A stretch of 36,707 nucleotides of DNA from JAJZJT01 sp049964655 (lineage in GTDB: Bacteria; Actinomycetota; Acidimicrobiia; Acidimicrobiales; RAAP-2), in the NCBI GenBank assembly GCA_049964655.1, contig JBMFXC010000016.1, positions 1-36,707 of the forward strand. The letters are read 5' to 3'. A program made the translations under genes and the position numbers. The notes under the pieces were generated by a model. It was given only the letters and a program-made list of their open reading frames with translations. It did not search any database and was not told the DNA's origin. This document shows, one piece after another, positions 31,168 through 36,707 of the stretch (position 1 is its first letter; each line of letters starts with the position of its first letter).

Positions 31168-32265
31168 ATGGGTCAGAAGGTCAACCCGTACGGGTTCCGC
31201 CTCGGCGTGACCACCGACTGGAAGTCGCGGTGGTTCGAGGAGCGGAACTACCAGGACTGCGTCATCGAGGACTGGAAGATCCGTGACTACCTGAGCTCTC
31301 AGCTCGAGACGGCGGCGGTCAGCCGTATCGAGGTCGAGCGCACCCGTGACCGGTTGCGGGTGGACATCCACACGGCCCGACCGGGCATCGTCATCGGACG
31401 GCGTGGCGCCGAAGCCGATCGGCTCAAGAAGAAGATCGAGGAGATCACCGGGCTCTCCAACCGGATCCAGCTCAACATCCAGGAGATCAAGCAGCCCGAG
31501 CTGGACGCCGCACTGATCGCCCAGGGCATCTGCGACCAGCTGTCCCGCCGAGTTGCCTTCCGGCGAGCCATGAAGCGTGCCATCCAGACGGTGCAGAAGG
31601 CCGGAGCCCAGGGCGTACGCGTGCAGTGCTCGGGTCGGCTGGGGGGCTCGGAGATGGCCCGCAAGGAGTCCTACCGCGAGGGTCGTGTCCCCCTGCACAC
31701 CCTTCGGGCCGACGTCGACTACGGCTTCCGCGAGGCCCGGACCACCTTTGGGCGGATCGGCGTCAAGGTGTGGATCTACAAGGGTGACATCCTGCCCTAC
31801 AAGATCTCCTCGGAGGAGAAGATCACCCGCGAGGCCGCCATGGCCGTCGGTGAGACGTCCGGCCAGGGAACAGGTCAGCCACGGCGCCTGATCACCGCTG
31901 GTGGCGGGCGTCGTCGGGCCGACCTGGGAGCCCCGGGGAGTGGTGCCCCGGCGCGGGTGGAGCCTGCGGGGGACGTCGACGCTGCGGTGGAGGTCGCCGA
32001 GGCGGTCGAGACGTACGAAGCCGTCGAGGGCGTCGACGCTGCTCCGGCTGTCGCCGAAGGCGTGCCGGCAGTGGCCCCCGAGGTGGACGGGGTGGACGGG
32101 GTGGACGGCGTCGCCACCGAGCCGGTCGACCGCAGCGCAGCCGACCTGGTCGCTCCGCCGGCCGAGCCCGACGAGCTCGAGCGGATCCTGACCGAGGACG
32201 AGGAGATCGAGCGCCGTACCCGCGAGCACCACGAGACGCCCCACTTCCGCAAGGAGGTGGACTGA
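31168..32265 (+). CDS. rpsC: 30S ribosomal protein S3 with ~130-residue acidic C-terminal extension
   Basis: An mRNA-entry-site protein. The first ~230 residues match S3: GQKVNPYGFRLGVTTDWKSRW, the KH domain with IVIGRRGAEADRLKKKIEEITG, and GRLGGSEMARKESYREGRVPLHTLRADVDYG. At 365 residues it is much longer than E. coli S3 (233). The tail is rich in Ala, Val, Asp and Glu, contains three VDG units and ends EEIERRTREHHETPHFRKEVD, which is charged and may be helical. ATG follows the rplV stop without a spacer. Extended S3 tails occur in other actinobacteria; their role is unknown. Confidence 0.95.
   Translation: MGQKVNPYGFRLGVTTDWKSRWFEERNYQDCVIEDWKIRDYLSSQLETAAVSRIEVERTRDRLRVDIHTARPGIVIGRRGAEADRLKKKIEEITGLSNRIQLNIQEIKQPELDAALIAQGICDQLSRRVAFRRAMKRAIQTVQKAGAQGVRVQCSGRLGGSEMARKESYREGRVPLHTLRADVDYGFREARTTFGRIGVKVWIYKGDILPYKISSEEKITREAAMAVGETSGQGTGQPRRLITAGGGRRRADLGAPGSGAPARVEPAGDVDAAVEVAEAVETYEAVEGVDAAPAVAEGVPAVAPEVDGVDGVDGVATEPVDRSAADLVAPPAEPDELERILTEDEEIERRTREHHETPHFRKEVD
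32083..32109 (+). repeat. 9-bp repeats in the rpsC tail
   Basis: Three tandem copies of GTGGACGGG (the last ends in C) encode VDGVDGVDG in the S3 extension. Confidence 0.85.
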
Positions 32266-32266
32266 G

Positions 32267-32704
32267 ATGCTGATGCCGCGCAAGGTCAAGCACCGCAAGC
32301 AGCAACGGGGGCGGATGACCGGCCAGGCGAAGGGTGGCACGACGGTCGCCTTCGGTGACTTCGGCATCCAGGCCCTCGAGCCCGGGTGGCTCACCGCCCG
32401 CCAGATCGAGGCCTCCCGGATCGCTATGACCCGCCACGTTCGTCGTGGCGGCAAGGTGTGGATCCGGGTCTTTCCGGATCGGCCGGTGACGAAGAAGCCG
32501 GCGGAGACCCGGATGGGCTCCGGCAAGGGGAACCCCGAGCTGTGGGTGGCCGTCGTCAAGCCCGGCCGCGTCCTCTTCGAGCTTGCCGGTGTCGACCAGC
32601 AGCTGGCCAAGGAGGCCATGGAGCGGGCCATCCAGAAGCTGCCCTTCAAAGCTCGCTTCGTCGTGCGTCCTGGTACTCACGGAGCTCCGGAGGTGGAGAT
32701 CTGA
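32267..32704 (+). CDS. rplP: 50S ribosomal protein L16
   Basis: A 145-residue protein at the A-site/elbow region of tRNA. It is canonical: MLMPRKVKHRKQQRGRM, GFGDFGIQ-like block, IEASRIAMTRHVRRGGKVWIRVFPD, GSGKGNPELWVAVVKPGRVLFE. AAGGAGG at 32251-32257 favours the ATG at 32267 over 32273. The stop shares one base with the rpmC ATG (TGATG). Confidence 0.98.
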   Translation: MLMPRKVKHRKQQRGRMTGQAKGGTTVAFGDFGIQALEPGWLTARQIEASRIAMTRHVRRGGKVWIRVFPDRPVTKKPAETRMGSGKGNPELWVAVVKPGRVLFELAGVDQQLAKEAMERAIQKLPFKARFVVRPGTHGAPEVEI

Positions 32705-33177
32705 TGGCGCGCGCGTCTGAGATCGCCGAGCTCGACGGCGCCGAGCTGCTCACCCGGCTCGACGAGAGCCGCAAGGAGCTGTTCAACCTGCGCTTTCAGT
32801 TGGCCACCGGCCAGCTCGACAACCACGCTCGTCTGGGACAGGTGCGCCGAGACATCGCGCGCATGCTGGGCGAGCTCCGGGCTCGGGAGATCGCGGAGGC
32901 AGAAGGCCTTGCCCTCGACGAGCTGCCGGCCCACCGGGCTGCCGCCCGGGAGCGGGCTGCCGACGTCGCGGTCGGGCGCACGCGCACCCCGGCGGCCGAG
33001 CGGCGGGCCGCGGCCCGGGCTGCCGAGGAGGAGCCGGCGACTGAGGAGCCGGCGACTGAGGAGGCTCAAGACGTGGAGGTCGCTGGCGAGCCGGTGGCTT
33101 CCGACGAGGCGGCCGGTGGGGCGTCACGAGACGTACCCGGGGACGCGTCGAGCCCCGACGAGGACGAGGAGGCCTGA
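32704..33177 (+). CDS. rpmC: 50S ribosomal protein L29 with ~85-residue charged C-terminal extension
   Basis: The first ~70 residues form the two-helix L29 fold near the tunnel exit (ELLTRLDESRKELFNLRFQLATGQLDN, VRRDIARMLGELRARE). L29 usually has 60-80 residues; this one has 157. The extension begins with a basic alanine/arginine stretch (residues ~78-105), passes through EEPAT repeats and ends strongly acidic (SSPDEDEEA). The frame is fixed by the overlaps: the ATG shares a base with the rplP stop and the stop shares a base with the rpsQ ATG, so the tail is genuinely translated unless there is a sequencing error. Confidence 0.92.
   Translation: MARASEIAELDGAELLTRLDESRKELFNLRFQLATGQLDNHARLGQVRRDIARMLGELRAREIAEAEGLALDELPAHRAAARERAADVAVGRTRTPAAERRAAARAAEEEPATEEPATEEAQDVEVAGEPVASDEAAGGASRDVPGDASSPDEDEEA
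33028..33063 (+). repeat. 15-bp repeats in the rpmC tail
   Basis: Two copies of GAGGAGCCGGCGACT (33028-33042 and 33043-33057) plus GAGGAG, encoding EEPATEEPATEE. The period equals that of the rplJ array but the sequence is unrelated. Confidence 0.9.
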
Positions 33178-33464
33178 TGTCCGACGAGCACACTGCGCCC
33201 GAGCCGGCTGGCCGGGACAATCGCCGCAAGGTGCGGGAGGGCCTCGTCGTCTCCGATCGCATGGAGTCGACGGTCGTGGTCGCCGTCGTGGAACGGGTGC
33301 GGCACCCCCGCTACGGCAAGACCGTCCAGCGGACCAAGCGGCTCTACGTCCACGATGCCGACAACGCGGCGAAGGTCGGCGACCGGGTCCGGGTGGCGGA
33401 GACCCGCCCGCTCTCCAAGCTCAAGCGGTGGCGGCTGACCGAGATCGTGGAGCGTGCACGATGA
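33177..33464 (+). CDS. rpsQ: 30S ribosomal protein S17
   Basis: A 95-residue OB-fold protein. It is canonical from RKVREGLVVSDRMESTVVVAVVERVRHPRYGKTVQRTKRLYVHD to the end, with a short acidic N-terminal extension (MSDEHTAPEPAG). ATG 33177 shares a base with the rpmC stop. The stop overlaps the rplN ATG (ATGA). Confidence 0.97.
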   Translation: MSDEHTAPEPAGRDNRRKVREGLVVSDRMESTVVVAVVERVRHPRYGKTVQRTKRLYVHDADNAAKVGDRVRVAETRPLSKLKRWRLTEIVERAR

Positions 33465-33829
33465 TCCAGCAGGAGTCGCGGCTGAAGGTGGCCGACAACT
33501 CGGGTGCCCGAGAGGTGCTCTGCATCAAGGTGCTCGGCGGCTCGCGCCGGCGCTACGCCTCGATCGGCGACGTGTTCGTGGCGACGGTGAAGGACGCCAT
33601 CCCCGGCGCGGCAGTGAAGAAGGGTGACGTGGTCAAGTGCGTGGTCGTGCGCACGAAGAAGGAGAAGCGCCGTCCTGACGGCAGCTACATCCGCTTCGAC
33701 GAGAACGCAGCCGTCCTCATCAACGACCAGCAACAGCCGCGTGGGACCCGCATCTTCGGCCCGGTGGGTCGTGAGCTGCGCGACAAGCGCTTCATGCGCA
33801 TCGTGTCCCTGGCGCCGGAGGTGCTCTGA
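33461..33829 (+). CDS. rplN: 50S ribosomal protein L14
   Basis: A 122-residue protein of exact family length. MIQQESRLKVADNSGAREVLCIKVLGG, KKGDVVKCVVVRTKKEKRRPDGSYIRFDENAAVLI and the end RFMRIVSLAPEVL match. It forms the intersubunit bridge and the silencing-factor RsfS site. The ATG overlaps the rpsQ stop; the rplX ATG follows its stop directly. Confidence 0.98.
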   Translation: MIQQESRLKVADNSGAREVLCIKVLGGSRRRYASIGDVFVATVKDAIPGAAVKKGDVVKCVVVRTKKEKRRPDGSYIRFDENAAVLINDQQQPRGTRIFGPVGRELRDKRFMRIVSLAPEVL

Positions 33830-34135
33830 ATGCGGATTCGCAAAGGTGACAAAGTCCAAGTGATGTCGGGCAAGGACCGCGGCAAGCAGGCCGAGGTCGT
33901 CCGGGCCCTGCCGGCAGAGGGCCGGGTCATCGTCGAAGGCGTCCACGTGGCCAAGCGGCACGCCAAGCCGACTCGGGCCACCATGCAGGGCGGGGTGATC
34001 GACAAGTTCATGCCGGTCTCGGTGGCCTCCGTGGCCATCGTGTGCAGTGCGTGCGGCCCGACCCGCATCGGGATGCGCCGGGACGAGCAGGGGCGCAAGC
34101 TGCGTGTCTGCCGGAAGTGTGGAGCGGACCTGTGA
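33830..34135 (+). CDS. rplX: 50S ribosomal protein L24
   Basis: A 101-residue assembly-initiator protein. The KOW motif is near the N-terminus (MRIRKGDKVQVMSGKDRGKQAEVV), with VEGVHVAKRHAKPT in the middle. The C-terminal part carries a CxxC...CxxC pattern (VCSAC and VCRKC), as in zinc-ribbon-type L24 proteins. The ATG directly follows the rplN stop. Confidence 0.97.
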   Translation: MRIRKGDKVQVMSGKDRGKQAEVVRALPAEGRVIVEGVHVAKRHAKPTRATMQGGVIDKFMPVSVASVAIVCSACGPTRIGMRRDEQGRKLRVCRKCGADL

Positions 34136-34704
34136 TGGCGACCGAGACGGCTGTCCGGCCGAGGCTGAAGGTCCGCTACGACACCGAGGTGCGCGAGCAG
34201 CTGCGGCAGTCGCTGGGGCTTGCCAACATCATGGAGGTTCCCCGCCTCGACAAGATCGTGCTGAACGTGGGGGCTGGCCGGGCCACCCAGCAGCGCTCGC
34301 TCATCGAAGGTGCCGTGCGTGACCTCGAGGTCATCGCCGGCCAGAAGCCGGTGGTGACCCGGGCCAAGAAGTCCATCGCCGGCTTCAAGTTGCGCGAAGG
34401 CCAGGAGATCGGCGCCAAGGTCACCCTGAGGGGCGACCGGGCATGGGAGTTCTTCGATCGGCTGCTGTCGATGGCCATCCCCCGTATCCGCGACTTTCGG
34501 GGTCTCTCGCCGAGGTCCTTCGACGGGCACGGCAACTACACCTTCGGGGTGGTCGAGCAGCTCATCTTCCCGGAGATCGACTACGACTCGATCGACACCA
34601 CCCGGGGCATGGACATCACCATCGCCACCACCGCACGGACCGACGCCGAGGGGAGGGCCTTCTTGGCCGCCTTCGGCTTCCCCTTCCGACAGGAGAACCA
34701 GTAA
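34135..34704 (+). CDS. rplE: 50S ribosomal protein L5
   Basis: A 189-residue 5S-rRNA-binding protein. It is canonical: VPRLDKIVLNVGAGRA, GQKPVVTRAKKSIAGFKLREGQEIGAKVTLRG, FRGLSPRSFDGHGNYTFGVVEQLIFPEIDYD, MDITIATTA, and the end AFGFPFRQ. The ATG at 34135 overlaps the rplX stop by one base; GGAG lies ~10 nt upstream. GTG 34132 one codon earlier is the alternative. Confidence 0.97.
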   Translation: MATETAVRPRLKVRYDTEVREQLRQSLGLANIMEVPRLDKIVLNVGAGRATQQRSLIEGAVRDLEVIAGQKPVVTRAKKSIAGFKLREGQEIGAKVTLRGDRAWEFFDRLLSMAIPRIRDFRGLSPRSFDGHGNYTFGVVEQLIFPEIDYDSIDTTRGMDITIATTARTDAEGRAFLAAFGFPFRQENQ

Positions 34705-34708
34705 CCCC

Positions 34709-34894
34709 ATGGCGAAGAAGGCGCTCATCGAGAAGCAGAAGCACACGCCCAAGTTCAAGGTGCGTGGCTACACACGGTGCCGGCGGTGCGGGCGACCCAA
34801 GGCTGTCTACCGCAAGTTCGGTCTGTGCCGGATCTGCCTGCGGGAGATGGTCCACGCCGGTGAGATCCCCGGCGTGACCAAGGCCAGCTGGTGA
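34709..34894 (+). CDS. rpsZ: 30S ribosomal protein S14, zinc-binding type Z
   Basis: A 61-residue short S14 with both cysteine pairs (CRRC and CRIC), ending ELREMVHAGEIPGVTKASW-like as is typical of the zinc-requiring form encoded inside the spc operon. ATG 34709 lies 4 nt behind the rplE stop. Unlike L33 in this window, its zinc site is complete. The gene is also annotated rpsN in many genomes. Confidence 0.97.
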   Translation: MAKKALIEKQKHTPKFKVRGYTRCRRCGRPKAVYRKFGLCRICLREMVHAGEIPGVTKASW

Positions 34895-34910
34895 GAGGAG
34901 GCGACGACCG

Positions 34911-35315
34911 ATGACCATGTCCGATCCAATCGCCGACATGCTGACGCGCATCCGCAACGCCAACACGGCCCACTTCGACACGGTGCGCATGCCCGGTTCG
35001 AAGTTGAAGGAGTCGTTGGCCGCCATCCTGGTGGAAGAGGGCTACATCTCCGGGTACTCGGTCAACGAGGAAGCAGGCAAGCCGGGCAAGACGCTCGAGA
35101 TCACCATGAAGTACGCACCCGACCGCACCCGGACCATCTCGGGGATCAAGCGGGTCTCCAAGCCCGGCCTGCGGATCTATGCCCAGGCCGACCGGGTCCC
35201 CCGGGTCCTCGGCGGTCTGGGTGTCGCCGTGGTCTCGACGTCGAAGGGCCTGATGACCGACCGGGAGGCGCGTAAGCGCCACATCGGCGGCGAGGTGCTC
35301 TGCTATGTCTGGTGA
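34911..35315 (+). CDS. rpsH: 30S ribosomal protein S8
   Basis: A 134-residue 16S-binding protein. It is canonical: SDPIADMLTRIRNANTAHFDTV, VEEGYISGY, RTISGIKRVSKPGLRIYAQADRVPRVLGGLGVAVVSTSKGLMTD, and the end GGEVLCYVW. GAGGAGG at 34895-34901 sits 9 nt before ATG 34911, so it is preferred to the ATG two codons on. S8 represses the spc operon in E. coli; no S8-site copy is recognised here. Confidence 0.97.
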   Translation: MTMSDPIADMLTRIRNANTAHFDTVRMPGSKLKESLAAILVEEGYISGYSVNEEAGKPGKTLEITMKYAPDRTRTISGIKRVSKPGLRIYAQADRVPRVLGGLGVAVVSTSKGLMTDREARKRHIGGEVLCYVW

Positions 35316-35375
35316 CCGGTCGTCTCGGCCCGCCGGGCCGGTGTCCGTCCTGAGCGCACAGGGAGGCAGGAGCTG

Positions 35376-35927
35376 ATGTCGAGGATCGGACGCGCCCCGA
35401 TCGCCATCCCCGCGGGGGTGTCGGTGACGGTGGGCGACGAGAGCGCCGGCAGCACGGTGACCGTGCGGGGCCCACAGGGTGAGCTGGTGCGCGCCATCCC
35501 CGTCCCGATCACCGTCCGGGCCGACGCCGACGTCGTGGTGGTGGAGCGGCCCGACGACCAGCGGCAGAGCCGTGCCCTCCACGGGCTCACCCGGAGCCTG
35601 GTCGCCAACATGGTCACCGGCGTCACCGACGGCTTCTCCAAGGAGCTCGAGATCGTCGGCGTCGGTTACCGGGCCGTCCCGAAAGGACCTTCGTCGCTCG
35701 AGCTGGCGCTCGGCTTCTCGCACCCGGTCCAGGTCGACGCCCCCGAAGGCATCTCCTTCGAAGTCCCGACGCCGACCCGCATCGTGGTCAGGGGCATCGA
35801 CAAGGAGAAGGTCGGCCAGGTGGCCGCCGACATCCGTAAGATCCGCAAGCCCGAGCCCTACAAGGGCAAGGGAGTCCGCTACGCCGGCGAGCGCGTCCTG
35901 CGCAAGGCCGGGAAGGCAGCGAAGTGA
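35376..35927 (+). CDS. rplF: 50S ribosomal protein L6
   Basis: A 183-residue protein with two homologous domains. It is canonical: MSRIGRAPIAIPAGV, VRGPQGEL, ALHGLTRSLVANMVTGVTDGFSKELEIVGVGYRA, and the C-terminal signature PEPYKGKGVRYAGERVLRKAGKAAK. ATG 35376 has GGGAGGCAGGAG upstream. The 60-nt spacer from rpsH is larger than the near-zero spacers around it, but no promoter is seen. Confidence 0.98.
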   Translation: MSRIGRAPIAIPAGVSVTVGDESAGSTVTVRGPQGELVRAIPVPITVRADADVVVVERPDDQRQSRALHGLTRSLVANMVTGVTDGFSKELEIVGVGYRAVPKGPSSLELALGFSHPVQVDAPEGISFEVPTPTRIVVRGIDKEKVGQVAADIRKIRKPEPYKGKGVRYAGERVLRKAGKAAK

Positions 35928-36292
35928 TGGCACGTGCTACTGACCACAAGCTCGAGCTCCGCCGTCGGCGGCACGCCCGGGTCCGTCGCCGCATCGCCGG
36001 TACGGCGGCCCGGCCGCGTCTGGCGGTGTTCCGCTCCAACAAGCACATCTCGGTGCAGGTCATCGACGACGACGCCGGGCGGACGCTCGCTGCCGCCTCC
36101 ACGGTCGAGCCGTCCCTGAGGGGCGCTTCGGGTGGCAACGTCGAGGCGGCACGGGCGGTCGGGGCACTCGTCGCCCGGCGCGCCAGGGAAGCCGGAGTCA
36201 CCACCGTGGTGTTCGACCGCGGCGGGTTCGCCTACCACGGGCGGGTGGCGGCTCTCGCCGACGCTGCCCGTGCCGAGGGACTGGAGTTCTGA
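35927..36292 (+). CDS. rplR: 50S ribosomal protein L18
   Basis: A 121-residue 5S-rRNA-binding protein. It is canonical: RRRRHARVRRRIAGTAARPRLAVFRSNKHISVQVIDD and the C-terminal VVFDRGGFAYHGRVAALADAAREGLEF-type ending. ATG 35927 shares a base with the rplF stop (TGATG); GTG 35924 one codon earlier is possible. GGAAGG lies upstream inside rplF. Confidence 0.97.
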   Translation: MARATDHKLELRRRRHARVRRRIAGTAARPRLAVFRSNKHISVQVIDDDAGRTLAAASTVEPSLRGASGGNVEAARAVGALVARRAREAGVTTVVFDRGGFAYHGRVAALADAARAEGLEF

Positions 36293-36295
36293 GCG

Positions 36296-36707
36296 ATGAC
36301 CGACCTGCAGTTCGAGGAGCGGACCATCCGGGTCAACCGGGTCTCCAAGGTGGTCAAGGGTGGTCGGCGGTTCAGCTTCGCCGCCCTGATGGTGGTGGGT
36401 GACGGCAACGGACGCGTCGGCCTCGGCTACGGCAAGGCCAAGGAGGCCGGTCTGGCCGTCCAGAAGGGGATCGAGGAGGCGAGGAAGAACGTCTTCGAGG
36501 TGCCGCTGGCCGGCTCGACGATCACCCACCCGGTGATCGGCCAGAGCGGTGCCGGGCGGGTGCTGCTCAAGCCAGCCGCCCCCGGCACCGGGGTCATCGC
36601 CGGGGGTGCCGCACGCGCCATCCTCGAGATGGCAGGCATCCGCGACATCCTGGCCAAGTCGCTCGGCTCGTCCAACGGCATCAACGTGGCCCACGCCACG
36701 CTGGCCG
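36296..36707 (+). CDS. rpsE: 30S ribosomal protein S5 (3' partial)
   Basis: The first 137 codons of S5; the gene runs off the window. It matches the family: FEERTIRVNRVSKVVKGGRRFSFAALMVVGDGNGRVGLGYGKAKE (double-stranded RNA-binding domain), VLLKPAAPGTGVIAGGAARAILEMAGIRDILAKSLGSSNGINVAHATL. ATG 36296 lies 3 nt behind the rplR stop. S5 acts in decoding fidelity and lies next to S4. The expected downstream genes (rpmD, rplO, secY) are outside the window. Confidence 0.97.
   Translation, partial: MTDLQFEERTIRVNRVSKVVKGGRRFSFAALMVVGDGNGRVGLGYGKAKEAGLAVQKGIEEARKNVFEVPLAGSTITHPVIGQSGAGRVLLKPAAPGTGVIAGGAARAILEMAGIRDILAKSLGSSNGINVAHATLA

Overview
The window is a high-GC chromosomal segment from an actinobacterium, most likely of the class Acidimicrobiia or a close relative (inferred from gene content and protein style; no 16S gene is present). 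GTG and TTG starts are frequent, genes overlap by 1-4 nt, and the order tRNA-Thr / tRNA-Met / rpmG / tRNA-Trp / secE / nusG / rplKA / rplJL / rpoBC / rpsLG / fusA / tuf / rpsJ / S10-spc genes is typical of the phylum. Two 100-N scaffold gaps (13453-13552 and 31005-31104) show that this is a draft or metagenome-derived assembly.

Region 1 (1-9240) is accessory. It holds the 3' part of an FbpB-like two-domain ABC permease, its ATPase, a Nudix hydrolase, an FTR1-like/COG4280-like membrane protein with an ExxE motif in each half, and a small two-helix membrane protein. These five genes overlap or abut and probably form a metal (iron?) acquisition operon. Next come yajQ on the minus strand, tRNA-Tyr, a DUF488 gene, a decayed XdhC-MobA-type fusion (pseudogene), an MptB-like GT-C mannosyltransferase with its own promoter candidate, and a GNAT acetyltransferase on the minus strand.

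Region 2 (9413-14139) is the translation/secretion/elongation cluster: tRNA-Thr, tRNA-Met, rpmG, tRNA-Trp, secE, nusG, rplK, rplA, an L10-type leader, rplJ and rplL, closed by a perfect 15-bp hairpin.

Region 3 (14140-27170) is rpoB and rpoC with a promoter candidate upstream, then rpsL, rpsG, fusA, tuf and rpsJ.

Region 4 (27171-36707) starts with a 400-nt non-coding stretch. It has a promoter candidate followed by six consecutive, mostly perfect hairpins, which I interpret as a structured cis-regulatory leader. The tightly packed S10-spc genes follow: rplC, rplD, rplW, rplB, rpsS, rplV, rpsC, rplP, rpmC, rpsQ, rplN, rplX, rplE, rpsZ-type S14, rpsH, rplF, rplR and the 5' part of rpsE.

Most of the window is conserved housekeeping sequence. 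The unusual elements are (i) the multi-hairpin leader before rplC, (ii) acidic tails carrying in-frame DNA tandem repeats on NusG, L10, L22, S3 and L29, two of which broke the assembly, (iii) the decayed XdhC-MobA fusion, and (iv) the metal-uptake-like membrane cassette.
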